Positions 6,489 through 16,603 of a DNA stretch of 22,613 nucleotides are shown piece by piece. Position 1 is the first letter of the stretch; each line of letters starts with the position of its first letter. The translations under genes and the position numbers were made by a program. This DNA is from Dactylosporangium sp. AC04546 (GTDB taxonomy: Bacteria; Actinomycetota; Actinomycetes; Mycobacteriales; Micromonosporaceae). The DNA is taken from positions 1-22,613 of the forward strand of contig NZ_JAHYSG010000158.1 of the NCBI RefSeq assembly GCF_022095675.1, in the 5' to 3' direction. Under the pieces are notes generated by a model that saw only the letters and a program-made list of their open reading frames with translations, did not search any database and was not told the origin of the DNA.

Positions 6489-6494
6489 TAGCGT
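6489..6494 (+). promoter_or_regulatory. -10 box (TAGCGT) of the lipoprotein gene, probably leaderless
   Basis: TAGCGT ends 8 nt before the ATG at 6503 and no Shine-Dalgarno is present, so transcription probably starts at or next to the initiation codon. The -35 is weak. Confidence 0.5.
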
Positions 6495-6502
6495 GCGGCG
6501 GC

Positions 6503-7519
6503 ATGAGGTTGTCGGTGGCTCTTGTGGCGGTCATCGTACTGGCGGGTTGCGGTTCGCCGCCAGCCAAGTCGCAGGCCCTGGGCGCGTCGTCACCTTCGGT
6601 ACCGGCGAGCTCACCGCAATCGCCCGCCGGGCCGTCATCGTCGTCCGGCGCTCCCGCCTCGGGCGGGCCGTGCACGATCTTCCCGGCCGACAACGTGTGG
6701 CACGCCGACGTCTCGAAGCTGCCGGTGCACCGGGACTCCGCCACCTGGGTGAGCAGCATCGGCGCCACGGCGAAGGGCCACCCGGACTTCGGCACCGCCT
6801 ACGGCATCCCCGTCACGCCGGTCCCGGCCGGCCAGGCGAAGGTCAAGGTGTCGTTCGAGTACGCCGCCGAGAGCGACCCGGGCCCGTACCCGATCCCGCG
6901 CGACGCCCGGGTCGAGGGCGGCGCCTCGGCCGACGGGGACCGGCACGTGATCCTCTACGACGCGGCCGCGTGCAAGGCCTACGAGCTGTACGCCGCCCAC
7001 CCGAACGGCGACGGGTCGTGGAAGGCGGGCTCCGGCGCGGTGTTCGACCTGCGCGGCAACAAGCTGCGCAAGGCGGGCTGGACGTCGGCGGACGCGGCCG
7101 GCCTCTCCGTGCTCGCCGGGCTGGCCCGCGCCGACGAGGCCGCGGCCGGGAAGGTCGACCACGCGATCCGGTTCACGGCGCCGAAGACGCGCAAGCAGTA
7201 CATCTGGCCCGCCCGCCACGCCGCGAGCACCTCCACCGACGCCGCGCTGCCGCCGATGGGCGCGCGATTCCGCCTGAAGGCGTCGGTCGACATCTCGCGC
7301 TTCCCGCCGCAGGCGCGGGCGGTCGCGCAGGCCCTGAAGACCTACGGCGCGATCCTCGCCGACAACGGCTCCCCGTGGTACTTCACCGGCACCCAGGACC
7401 CGAAGTGGAACAACTCGCAGCTGGACGCGCTCAAGACGCTGAAGGGCTCCGACTTCGAGGCGGTCGACGCGTCGCTGCTCATGGTCGAGGCGGACTCGGG
7501 TCGCTGCCGGAGGCTGTGA
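6503..7519 (+). CDS. Secreted lipoprotein of an unnamed conserved family
   Basis: A 338-residue exported protein. The signal peptide MRLSVALVAVIVLAGC has a lipobox (LAGC, Cys16). A Ser/Pro/Ala-rich spacer runs to about residue 54, then a globular domain opens with CTIFPADNVWHADVSKLPVH. Motifs along it are HPDFGTAYGIPV, ESDPGPYPIPRDARVEGG, DRHVILYD, GWTSADAAGLSVLAGL, PPMGARFRLKASVDIS and ADNGSPWYFTG. I recognise this as a conserved bacterial exported-protein pattern but know no established function, and see no catalytic triad. I started it at the ATG that begins the signal peptide; the frame extends 22 codons upstream without a signal. The 3' end overlaps the convergent methyltransferase gene by 41 nt. 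Confidence 0.88.
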   Translation: MRLSVALVAVIVLAGCGSPPAKSQALGASSPSVPASSPQSPAGPSSSSGAPASGGPCTIFPADNVWHADVSKLPVHRDSATWVSSIGATAKGHPDFGTAYGIPVTPVPAGQAKVKVSFEYAAESDPGPYPIPRDARVEGGASADGDRHVILYDAAACKAYELYAAHPNGDGSWKAGSGAVFDLRGNKLRKAGWTSADAAGLSVLAGLARADEAAAGKVDHAIRFTAPKTRKQYIWPARHAASTSTDAALPPMGARFRLKASVDISRFPPQARAVAQALKTYGAILADNGSPWYFTGTQDPKWNNSQLDALKTLKGSDFEAVDASLLMVEADSGRCRRL

Positions 7520-8336
7520 CAGCGGCAGTGGTACCCCGGGAGGCCCACAGGCCGACGGTGAGGTCGCCCGCGTCGGGGTGGTAGGCGTGGTCGATCACCC
7601 ACCGGTCGGTGATCGCCGCCGCGATCCGCGCGATCACGGGCCCGTCGACATACAGCTCGTCAGGGGCCTTCTCGGCCGCCGGACGGTACGCGCTGAGGAA
7701 CGTGGCGGCGGCCGCCCGCGCGGAATTGTCGTACATGGCCTCCAGAATGGGCAGGAAGTAGAGGGGGTCGTCCGGGTCCTGGAACTGGAAGATCCCACTG
7801 GCGAACACGTAGTCGTAGGTGCGCTCCGGCCGGAAGTCGAGGTCGACCAGGCGGACGTCCGGCACACCGCGGCTCGCCGCCAGCTCGACCATGCGCGGGT
7901 CGATGTCTATCCCCACGTAGGTGAACGGGAGGTCCAGTTTGGTGAGGTGGAAGTAGAGGTCGCCGGGGCCGCACCCCCAGTCGAGGACGGTGCCGCCGGC
8001 GAAGGCGGTGGCGCGCAGCAAGGCGTCGAAGCGGATCCGCTGCAGCGCGGCACTGCCCCAGCCGGCCAGCCGCCAGGCCGGGTCGACCCCGCCATGGGAG
8101 GCGGGCCCGCCGTCCGGGCCGACGGCGGTCCCGCCCGCGACCCTCTCGGACATGCCGCTTCCGCCGCCGGGCGTGGCCGGTGTGCCGCCGCCTGAGGCGG
8201 AGTCGCCCGCGATGGGCGCGTCCGGCGAGGCCGGGTCGGTCGCGAAGAGCTCGTCGTGGAAGGCGGCGATCGCCCTCGCGCGCCCGGATGCCGTGGGGTC
8301 GGGCGCGGGGTCGTGGGAGGTGGCGGGGTCAGGCAT
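7479..8336 (-). CDS. Class I SAM-dependent methyltransferase
   Basis: A 285-residue protein. The Rossmann methyltransferase core occupies about 85-275: motif I VLDWGCGPGDLY (117-128), the acidic post-beta2 residues in YVGIDIDPRMVELA (D144, D146), DVRLVDLDF, and YDYVFASGIFQF as motif IV. Before it lies a short helix (ARAIAAFHDELFATDP) and a Gly/Ser/Pro-rich disordered stretch (about 36-84). The substrate cannot be read from the sequence. The ATG overlaps the stop of the upstream nucleotidyltransferase gene by 8 nt, so the two are probably translated together. RlaP-like nucleotidyltransferases occur in RNA-repair gene sets that can include RNA methyltransferases, so an RNA-related substrate is possible but unproven. 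The 3' end overlaps the lipoprotein gene. Confidence 0.88.
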   Translation of the reverse strand: MPDPATSHDPAPDPTASGRARAIAAFHDELFATDPASPDAPIAGDSASGGGTPATPGGGSGMSERVAGGTAVGPDGGPASHGGVDPAWRLAGWGSAALQRIRFDALLRATAFAGGTVLDWGCGPGDLYFHLTKLDLPFTYVGIDIDPRMVELAASRGVPDVRLVDLDFRPERTYDYVFASGIFQFQDPDDPLYFLPILEAMYDNSARAAAATFLSAYRPAAEKAPDELYVDGPVIARIAAAITDRWVIDHAYHPDAGDLTVGLWASRGTTAAVTASGSDPSPPRP

Positions 8337-9885
8337 GGCCCAGGCGGGTTCGGATCAGGAGGGCCTGCAGGGCCTCGCCGGCTGACGGGGTCGCGGGGAG
8401 GTGCGAGGCGTCTCTGGCCGACTCCAAGGCCGCCGTCAGGGACTCCACGTCGTCGGCCAGGCGGTCGCGGCTGACCAGGTCGGCGGGGAGGAGGCGGTGC
8501 TCGCCGGCCTTCTTGGCCTCGATCATGTCGGCGATGTACGGGAGGGTGGCCAGCGGGCGCAGGTCGGCCTGGACCTCGCCGGTGTGCATGAGGTGGATGC
8601 CGGTGTGCAGGACACGCAGGGTGTACAGGGCCGGTTTCAGCTCGCCGGTCTGCTGGAAGAGCCGCCACTGGCCGGCCGCGAAGCCGAGGTAGTGGTGGGC
8701 GTGGCGGGAGGTCACGCAGTGGCGCGACAGGGCGGCCAGCTCGTCGTGCAGCTCGCAGGTGCGCACGACCAGCGGGGACAGCAGTTGCTCCAGCACGTAG
8801 CCGTTGGGCTTGAGCAGCAGGCGGATGAACTTCGCGAGCTCCTGGGCGACCACGTCGAGCTCCATGCCCTCGCGCTCGCCGCCGGCCTGGAGGGTCTCCG
8901 GGCCGGTGTGCAGGCCGACGACTGCGGCGAGCGGGAGCAGGTGGCAGGCCCGCAGGTCGAGGTCCGAGTCCACGGAGGCGAAGCCGTACAGGTGCGCGCC
9001 GCTCACCGTCGCGAACACCACCGGGTACGCCAGGTCGTCGACCACCTCGCCGGCCCACCCCGGCACGCCCGCCTTCGCGGCCGCCGGGGAGAGCGCCACT
9101 CCCGCACCGCCGCGGGAGGAAACCGCCGCGGCCGCGGGCCGCGAGGAGGCGGCGGGCGCCGCAGCGGCGGGTGCCGGCGTGGCGGCGCGCGGTGCGACCG
9201 CCGCGGCGGCGGCCGACCGGGAGCGGGCCGCCACCAGGAACGACTCGACCGTGGCGCGGTCGGGGTCGTCCGGGAGCGTCGTGGACGCTGCGGCGGCCTC
9301 CAGGTCGGACTCCAAGTGTGAGGCCAGGGCCGCGAACCGGTCCCAGGACAGGTCGCCGCGGCGGATCGCCAGCAGCTCGTCGCGCCACGGTGTGACGTCC
9401 ACCAGGACCTCGCCCTCGGTCAGGACGTGGGCGCCCGCCCGCAGGAGGCGGGCCATGTGCATCGCCTGCTTCCAGCGCACCTGGCCGGTCTTCGCCCGGG
9501 TCGACGTCAGCTTGGCCAGCTGGTCCCGCGCGTAGTCGCCGTACGTCCGGGCCGTGCGGCGGGACAGGAACGCGGCGCGGATCGACAGCAGCTCGCGGCC
9601 CACCGGCGTGACCTGCTCGACCAGCGGGGACCACAGGCACTCCAGGACCGTCGGGTTCGCCGACAGCGCCAGGGTGCAGGCGCGCTCCAGCTCCCAGCTG
9701 AACTGCTCCGGCAGCGGGCCCTCCACGTGCGTCGGGGGCTTCTGCAGGGGCCAGAACGAACTCGTCGGGGCCTGGAAGACGCCCCGGCGGTCGGTGTCCG
9801 ACGAGTCGCCGGCCAGGCCGTAGGCGCGGGATCCGACAATGGCGGAATAGATCGTGTGCGACGCCACGATGGTCAGATCATGCAC
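8329..9885 (-). CDS. Tandem-fused nucleotidyltransferase (two RlaP/pol-beta-like modules)
   Basis: A 518-residue protein built from two homologous halves. The N-half (about 1-222) has [20 protein letters not shown] with D30 and D32. The C-half (about 276-518) has [18 protein letters not shown] with D308 and D310, and D344 as third carboxylate. Both halves share [13 protein letters not shown] / [13 protein letters not shown], aligning without gaps from residue 60 to 82 against 344 to 366. An Ala/Pro/Ser linker (about 223-273) joins them. This fits the pol-beta-superfamily group (RlaP/YcgL-like, PF10127) associated with RNA-repair loci. In this group such modules are often separate proteins; the activity of a two-module protein is unknown. 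It starts with GTG at 9885, 7 nt after a -10 box and without a Shine-Dalgarno. The ATG 4 nt further in is out of frame. Confidence 0.85.
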   Translation of the reverse strand: MHDLTIVASHTIYSAIVGSRAYGLAGDSSDTDRRGVFQAPTSSFWPLQKPPTHVEGPLPEQFSWELERACTLALSANPTVLECLWSPLVEQVTPVGRELLSIRAAFLSRRTARTYGDYARDQLAKLTSTRAKTGQVRWKQAMHMARLLRAGAHVLTEGEVLVDVTPWRDELLAIRRGDLSWDRFAALASHLESDLEAAAASTTLPDDPDRATVESFLVAARSRSAAAAAVAPRAATPAPAAAAPAASSRPAAAAVSSRGGAGVALSPAAAKAGVPGWAGEVVDDLAYPVVFATVSGAHLYGFASVDSDLDLRACHLLPLAAVVGLHTGPETLQAGGEREGMELDVVAQELAKFIRLLLKPNGYVLEQLLSPLVVRTCELHDELAALSRHCVTSRHAHHYLGFAAGQWRLFQQTGELKPALYTLRVLHTGIHLMHTGEVQADLRPLATLPYIADMIEAKKAGEHRLLPADLVSRDRLADDVESLTAALESARDASHLPATPSAGEALQALLIRTRLGHA

Positions 9886-9891
9886 GGTTGG

Positions 9892-9898
9892 TAGCCTA
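9892..9898. promoter_or_regulatory. Shared bidirectional -10 element (TAGCCTA) between the nucleotidyltransferase gene and gcvP
   Basis: Plus strand: TAGCCT (9892-9897) would start the riboswitch transcript near 9904. Minus strand: TAGGCT (9898-9893) ends 7 nt before GTG 9885, so that mRNA would be leaderless. The two hexamers overlap by five bases. -35 boxes are poor in both directions. Confidence 0.5.
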
Positions 9899-9912
9899 GG
9901 GGGGCCGGCAAT

Positions 9913-10014
9913 ACCCGCGCGGGAGAGATCGCCGTCCTGGAGCAGGACGCAGACGGCGGCGCCGAAGGGGCAAATCCTCCCCGGAACCTCTCAGGCAGAA
10001 GGACCGCGACGGGT
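9913..10014 (+). promoter_or_regulatory. Glycine riboswitch, single aptamer, upstream of gcvP
   Basis: The aptamer shows the conserved core: GGGAGAG near the 5' side, GCGCCGAAGGGGCAAATC, then CCTCTCAGGCAGAAGGAC. P1 pairs 9913-9922 with 10004-10014 (ten base pairs, one bulged A). The variable P3 arm is a good stem-loop (GTCCTG-GAG-CAGGAC inside GCC/GGC). There is no second GCCGAAGG core, so this is a singlet rather than the common tandem form. Glycine binding is expected to raise gcvP expression. No T-tract terminator follows, so control is probably at translation or by another termination route. Confidence 0.93.
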
Positions 10015-10019
10015 TGGCA

Positions 10020-10050
10020 CCTCTGGAGTCTGCAGCGTCTGCGACAGAGG
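10020..10050 (+). promoter_or_regulatory. Stem-loop after the aptamer, possible 'ghost aptamer'
   Basis: CCTCTG (10020-10025) pairs with CAGAGG (10045-10050), with an inner GCAG-CGT-CTGC hairpin. Singlet glycine riboswitches usually keep a small flanking helical element in place of the second aptamer, and this fits that position on the 3' side. A G-rich then C-rich stretch (GGGGGAGGACC, GTCCCCTGCCCC) follows and may form the expression platform. Confidence 0.45.
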
Positions 10051-10096
10051 GGGAGGACCACCGTCCCCTGCCCCAAAGACCCAGAAGAGTGTGGCT

Positions 10097-12946
<2,850 letters not shown>

Positions 12947-12963
12947 GGGTTACGAAGCGTAGT

Positions 12964-12996
12964 GGCCTGATCGCTACGGTGTGTAGCGGTCAGGCC
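12964..12996. terminator. Bidirectional hairpin terminator between gcvP and the DUF5999 gene
   Basis: A 14-bp stem, GGCCTGATCGCTAC against GTAGCGGTCAGGCC, has one G-U pair and a 5-nt loop. It lies between convergent genes, and its right arm contains the TGA stop of the DUF5999 gene. No T-run follows on either strand. Confidence 0.75.
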
Positions 12997-13199
12997 GCCT
13001 CGACCAGGACGTGCTGGGCCGGGCCACGGTGCGGCTCGATCACGGAACAGTCGGGCAGCAGCTCGCCCGTGTCCTCGAAGAAGATCACGCCGTTGCACAG
13101 CAGGCTCCACCCCTGCTCGGGGTGCGCGGCCGTGACGCGTGCCGCTTCGCGGTCGGTGTCTTCGGCGGTGGGACAGGCTGGTTGGTGCTGGCAGAGCAT
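12990..13199 (-). CDS. DUF5999 family small protein
   Basis: A 69-residue protein with MLCQHQPACPTAEDTDREAA, AAHPEQGWSLLCNGVIFFED and TGELLPDCSVIEPHR, the pattern of a small actinobacterial family (DUF5999) of unknown function. Cys3, Cys9, Cys35 and Cys51 and two early His/Gln residues (CQHQPxCP) could bind metal; that is inference. GGAGA lies about 6 nt before the ATG, and the coding sequence runs into the right arm of the terminator hairpin. It is transcribed divergently from pabB and convergently to gcvP, so it is probably monocistronic. Confidence 0.88.
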   Translation of the reverse strand: MLCQHQPACPTAEDTDREAARVTAAHPEQGWSLLCNGVIFFEDTGELLPDCSVIEPHRGPAQHVLVEAA

Positions 13200-13262
13200 C
13201 GGGGGTCTCCGATTGAGAGGTTCAGTTGAGGCCTGTGTGGTTCTTCACATGACCAGTGATGC

Positions 13263-13268
13263 ACGCTA
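13263..13268 (-). promoter_or_regulatory. Possible -10 box (TAGCGT) for the DUF5999 gene
   Basis: TAGCGT on the minus strand would give a leader of about 58 nt carrying the GGAGA site. The nearest -35-like hexamer (TTCGGA, 19 nt upstream) is weak. The 132-nt divergent space it lies in is visibly richer in A and T than the flanking genes. Confidence 0.3.
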
Positions 13269-13314
13269 CTACGGCCAACGACACGATTCCGAACACGTGA
13301 CGACACAACTTGGG

Positions 13315-13320
13315 GATAAT
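13315..13320 (+). promoter_or_regulatory. -10 box (GATAAT) of pabB
   Basis: GATAAT ends 11 nt before the ATG at 13332 with no Shine-Dalgarno between, so the leader would be only about 4-5 nt. No good -35. Confidence 0.45.
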
Positions 13321-13331
13321 CCACCCTTCGT

Positions 13332-14546
13332 ATGAGCACATTAGGTCCGGTCGTCGGGTACCGGCGCGGGTCGGTGGATCTTCACCCGCCCGGGCTACCA
13401 ACCGCGTGTCGCGCACATATATGGGAGCGCTCCCGGCTGGAGTGGCATTCCCGGGACGGTGGCGACCCTCTTCGATTGCTCTGCGACTTCCTGGCGTCAC
13501 ACGGCGTTCAACTTGAGGACGTTTCGGGTTCACGCTCCGTGATCGACCGATCGGTGTGCGGGGCGGCCGTGCTGCTGTCGCCACCCTCCGTGACCGCCTC
13601 GCCGGCCCCCGGAGTGCCCGCGATGGTGGCCGTCGTCTATGAGCACCGTCACAGTGTCGGCATGGAACTTGCACGCCGCCCCGGTGCCGTGCGGGGGCCG
13701 TGGACCCCGAGCTGGACGCCCGGGGAGCACGCCGCGGCGGTCCAGGAGGTCCGGGAGGCGATCGGGCGCGGCGACGTCTACGTCGTCAACCTCGTCGGCC
13801 ACACGAGCGCGCCGTTCGGCGGGGACCCGCGCCCGGCCCTGAGCCGGGTCGCGAGCCTGCCCGGGGCCCGGTACGGGGGTGTGCTGCACGGCGAGGGCTG
13901 GTGGGTGGCCTCCGCGTCGCCCGAGACGCTGGTCGAGGTCGCCGGCGGCCGGGCGATCACCCGGCCCATCAAGGGCACCCGGCCGGCCACCCCCGAGGGG
14001 CGCGCCGAGCTGCTCGCCTCGGCCAAGGAGCGGGCCGAGCACGTCATGATCGTCGACCTGGAGCGCAACGACCTGTCCCGGGTCGCCCGCACCGGGTCGG
14101 TCCGGGTCGACGAGCTGTTCGCCATCCGCCGCTGGTCCGGCCTCTGGCAGGCCGAGTCCACCGTCAGCGCCGAGCTGGCGGACGGCGTCGGCCTGGCCGA
14201 GCTCCTCGCCGCCGTGTGGCCCGGCGGCTCGGTCACCGGCGCGCCGAAGCGCGCCGCCGTCGACGTCGCCACCCGCCTCGAACCCGTCGGCCGCGGGCCC
14301 AGCATGGGGGCGTTCGGCTGGATCGGCCACGACCGGACCGGCCGGCCGGTCGTGGACCTCGGGCTCTCCATCCGTACCGTCGCCGTCGCCGGCGGCCGGG
14401 CCCACCTCTGGGCCGGCGGCGGGATCGTCTGGGACAGCGACCCGGCCGCCGAGGTGGCCGAGGCCGCCGCCAAGACGGCGCCGCTCAAACGAGCGCTCAG
14501 TCAGAAGCTCGGTCAGCCGCTCAGTGGTGGTCGCGGCGCAGGGTGA
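13332..14546 (+). CDS. pabB: Aminodeoxychorismate synthase component I (chorismate-binding enzyme)
   Basis: A 404-residue chorismate-binding enzyme of the TrpE/PabB/MenF superfamily. Motifs: ITRPIKGTRPA with Lys214, AEHVMIVDLERNDLSRV, WPGGSVTGAPKRAA, GAFGWIGHD and the C-terminal LWAGGGIVWDSDP. The PIKGTR lysine is the residue that PabB enzymes use to attack chorismate; anthranilate synthases have Ala there (PIAGTR). I therefore call PabB, which makes 4-amino-4-deoxychorismate for folate (or a p-aminobenzoate product). The N-terminal domain is shorter than in classical PabB. No glutaminase (pabA) or lyase (pabC) gene is adjacent. The 3' end overlaps the next, convergent gene by 26 nt. Confidence 0.9.
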   Translation: MSTLGPVVGYRRGSVDLHPPGLPTACRAHIWERSRLEWHSRDGGDPLRLLCDFLASHGVQLEDVSGSRSVIDRSVCGAAVLLSPPSVTASPAPGVPAMVAVVYEHRHSVGMELARRPGAVRGPWTPSWTPGEHAAAVQEVREAIGRGDVYVVNLVGHTSAPFGGDPRPALSRVASLPGARYGGVLHGEGWWVASASPETLVEVAGGRAITRPIKGTRPATPEGRAELLASAKERAEHVMIVDLERNDLSRVARTGSVRVDELFAIRRWSGLWQAESTVSAELADGVGLAELLAAVWPGGSVTGAPKRAAVDVATRLEPVGRGPSMGAFGWIGHDRTGRPVVDLGLSIRTVAVAGGRAHLWAGGGIVWDSDPAAEVAEAAAKTAPLKRALSQKLGQPLSGGRGAG

Positions 14547-15177
14547 CCTGCAACGCCCGCTCGGCCGGCCCCGGCTGCCCGGTGAACGACGCGAACAGCG
14601 TGCACGACAGCGGCGCCTCGGGCGTGCGGACCGCGTGCGCGATGAGGTACGGCGAGTCCCAGTGCACCCGCGGCAGCTCCTGGCTCGGCCCGAAGCACGC
14701 GTCGAGCTCGGCCCGGGTCAGCGCCGGCTCGGCGAAGCGGATCTCCACCGTGGACAGCCCGGCCCGCTCGTTCATGCACAGCTGCAGCCACGCGGTGCCG
14801 GGCGGGCTCGGCTGCACGAACAGCCGGCCGAAGTCGTCCTGCGTCGGCGCCGGCAGCCCCAGCAGCGCGGCCACCTCGGCGGCGTGCTCGGTCGTCACCC
14901 CGCAGATCCGCCGCGCCCACGTCCACAGCAGGTCGGTCGTCACCGGGCGCGCCACGAGGTCCAGCAGATGCGACGGTACCGGCGGGCGCCGCCACACCGG
15001 CGGCCAGTCGTCGAGGTCGACCAGCTCGGCGCCGTCGACGAGCAGCGTGTAGAGCGGCTCGTCCGGGAAGTCGTTGACCCGCACCGTCAGGCTGCGCCCG
15101 TCGACCTCGGCATGGTAGGGGAACTCGCCGTCGCCCGAGTGCTCCCACCGGATGGGAGTGACGGTCAGATCGTGCAT
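14521..15177 (-). CDS. Conserved-looking hypothetical protein
   Basis: A 218-residue soluble protein I do not recognise. It begins MHDLTVTPIRWEHSGDGEFP and continues with YHAEVDGRSLTVRVNDFPDE, LYTLLVDGAELVDLDDWP, a central helical part (LLWTWARRICGVTTEHAAEV), and a beta-rich C-terminal part (TAWLQLCMNERAGLSTVEIR, then APLSCTLFASFTGQPGPAE). It has no signal peptide or membrane segment. The balanced codon pattern (GC-rich third positions) and domain-like composition support coding. The ATG at 15177 has GAGGA 8 nt upstream; 21 more upstream codons are open but lack a ribosome site. It diverges from the MFS gene and converges on pabB. Function unknown. Confidence 0.75.
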   Translation of the reverse strand: MHDLTVTPIRWEHSGDGEFPYHAEVDGRSLTVRVNDFPDEPLYTLLVDGAELVDLDDWPPVWRRPPVPSHLLDLVARPVTTDLLWTWARRICGVTTEHAAEVAALLGLPAPTQDDFGRLFVQPSPPGTAWLQLCMNERAGLSTVEIRFAEPALTRAELDACFGPSQELPRVHWDSPYLIAHAVRTPEAPLSCTLFASFTGQPGPAERALQVTLRRDHH

Positions 15178-15285
15178 GATCGAGATCCTCAGATACGGCA
15201 AAGCGGTCGCCGACAGCGTATGGCCTGTCCGCAAGGCCACACTTGAGGCCGGTCACAGTCGGCACACTTCCGTGAGCCCAGCCGA

Positions 15286-15291
15286 TAGCGT
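15286..15291 (+). promoter_or_regulatory. -10 box (TAGCGT) of the MFS gene
   Basis: TAGCGT ends 10 nt before the ATG at 15302 with no Shine-Dalgarno, predicting a leaderless or nearly leaderless mRNA. The -35 is not recognisable. Confidence 0.45.
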
Positions 15292-15301
15292 CGGCATCGC
15301 C

Positions 15302-16540
15302 ATGCGCCGCTACCTGATCTGGGCCGTCGGGCTCGCCGCCTACGTCGTCGCCGTCTTCCACCGCTCCTCGCTCAGCGTCGCCGGGGTCGCGGCCGCCGAG
15401 CGCCTCGGGGTCGGCACCGCCCTGCTCGCGATGCTGTCCGTGGCCCAGCTGGCCGTCTACGCCGGCATGCAGATCCCCGTCGGCGTGCTGCTGGACCGGT
15501 ACGGCTCGCGGCGGCTGCTCGCCGCCGGCGGCCTGCTCATGGTGGCCGGCCAGGTGCTGTTCGCCTACGCCGACGACCTCGGCCCGGCGGTCGCCGCCCG
15601 GGTGCTCATCGGCGCCGGCGACGCGATGACGTTCATCAGCGTGCTGCGGGTCGTCGCCCTGTGGTTCCCGCCCGCGCGCAACCCGCTGCTGGTCCAGCTG
15701 ACCGGCATGATCGGCCAGCTCGGCGCGCTGTCCAGCGCCGCGCCGCTGGTGTTCCTGCTGCGCCAGGAGGGCTGGACGACGACGTTCCTCGGCGCCGCCG
15801 GCCTGGGCGCCGCGGCCGTCGCGCTGGTGGTGGCGGCGCTGCGGGACGCGCCGGCCGGGGTGTCCACGGTGCCGCCCGCCGAGCTGGGGCTGCGCGACTC
15901 GTGGGCCGAGCCCGGCACCCGGCTCGGCCTGTGGACGCACTTCGTCGCCCAGTTCTCCGCATGCGTGTTCGCGCTGCTGTGGGGGTACCCGTTCCTCACC
16001 CAGGGCGAGGGGCTGGCCCCGCAGACGGCGGCGCTGCTGCTGTCGCTGCTCACCGTCGGCGGCATCGTCCTCGGGCCGATCATCGGGCAGTTCTGCGGGC
16101 GCCTGCCGTACCACCGCTCGACCCTCGTCCTGGCCATCGTCGGCAGCTCGGCGGCCGCGTGGGGCGCGGTGCTGCTGTGGCCCGGGCGCGCGCCGCTGTG
16201 GCTGCTCGTCGTGCTGGTGCTGGTGCTCAGCGTCAACGGGCCCGGCTCGATGATCGGCTTCGACTACGCCCGCTCGTTCAACCCCGCCGCCCGGCTCGGC
16301 GGCGCGACCGGCATCGTCAACGTCGGCGGGTTCGTCGCGTCGATCCTGCTCATCGTCGCCATCGGCGTCCTGCTCGACCTGCAGACCGCCCCGGGCGCGG
16401 CCCACCCGTCGCTGGGCGCGTTCAAGTGGGCCTTCGCGGTGCAGTACCTCCTGTGGGGCTTCGGCGTCGTCCAGGTGTTCAAGTACCGCCGCACCACCCG
16501 CCGCCGGCTGGCCGCCGGGGCCGCGCTGGCGACGGCATAG
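15302..16540 (+). CDS. MFS transporter
   Basis: A 412-residue integral membrane protein with about 12 hydrophobic segments. It begins MRRYLIWAVGLAAYVVAVFH, and the loop 2-3 motif A is present as GVLLDRYGSRRLL. ARVLIGAGDAMTFISVLRVV follows as transmembrane helix 4, a central loop (VSTVPPAELGLRDSWAEP) divides the halves, and the second half ends with a basic tail (FKYRRTTRRRLA). Family membership is clear, but the transported substrate and direction cannot be read. No partner gene suggests a substrate. I started it at the ATG preceding the first membrane helix; the frame is open for 50 codons upstream, into the divergent hypothetical gene, without membrane-protein character. Confidence 0.9.
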   Translation: MRRYLIWAVGLAAYVVAVFHRSSLSVAGVAAAERLGVGTALLAMLSVAQLAVYAGMQIPVGVLLDRYGSRRLLAAGGLLMVAGQVLFAYADDLGPAVAARVLIGAGDAMTFISVLRVVALWFPPARNPLLVQLTGMIGQLGALSSAAPLVFLLRQEGWTTTFLGAAGLGAAAVALVVAALRDAPAGVSTVPPAELGLRDSWAEPGTRLGLWTHFVAQFSACVFALLWGYPFLTQGEGLAPQTAALLLSLLTVGGIVLGPIIGQFCGRLPYHRSTLVLAIVGSSAAAWGAVLLWPGRAPLWLLVVLVLVLSVNGPGSMIGFDYARSFNPAARLGGATGIVNVGGFVASILLIVAIGVLLDLQTAPGAAHPSLGAFKWAFAVQYLLWGFGVVQVFKYRRTTRRRLAAGAALATA

Positions 16541-16547
16541 CGTTCAT

Positions 16548-16565
16548 CCGGCCTTCCCCGGCCGG
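16548..16565 (+). terminator. Short GC hairpin after the MFS gene
   Basis: A perfect CCGGCC-TTCCCC-GGCCGG hairpin starts 8 nt after the MFS stop. The stem is only 6 bp and there is no T-tract, so a terminator role is only likely, not shown. Confidence 0.4.
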
Positions 16566-16603
16566 GCACGCAAACACCACCCGCGCCCGCTGTGCTGATC
16601 GGC

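Noticed and set aside
5815..6795. N-terminal extension of the upstream DUF881 protein
   Set aside because: The extension lies in another frame of pgsA and is low-complexity; the GTGA overlap at 5811-5814 marks the true start.
10015..10096. Second glycine aptamer after the first
   Set aside because: No GCCGAAGG or CTCAGG core recurs; only a short two-helix element is present.
14513..16405. Long minus-strand open frame across the MFS gene
   Set aside because: Composition is Asp/Gln/Arg/Gly low complexity from antisense codon bias; the MFS protein on the plus strand is clear.
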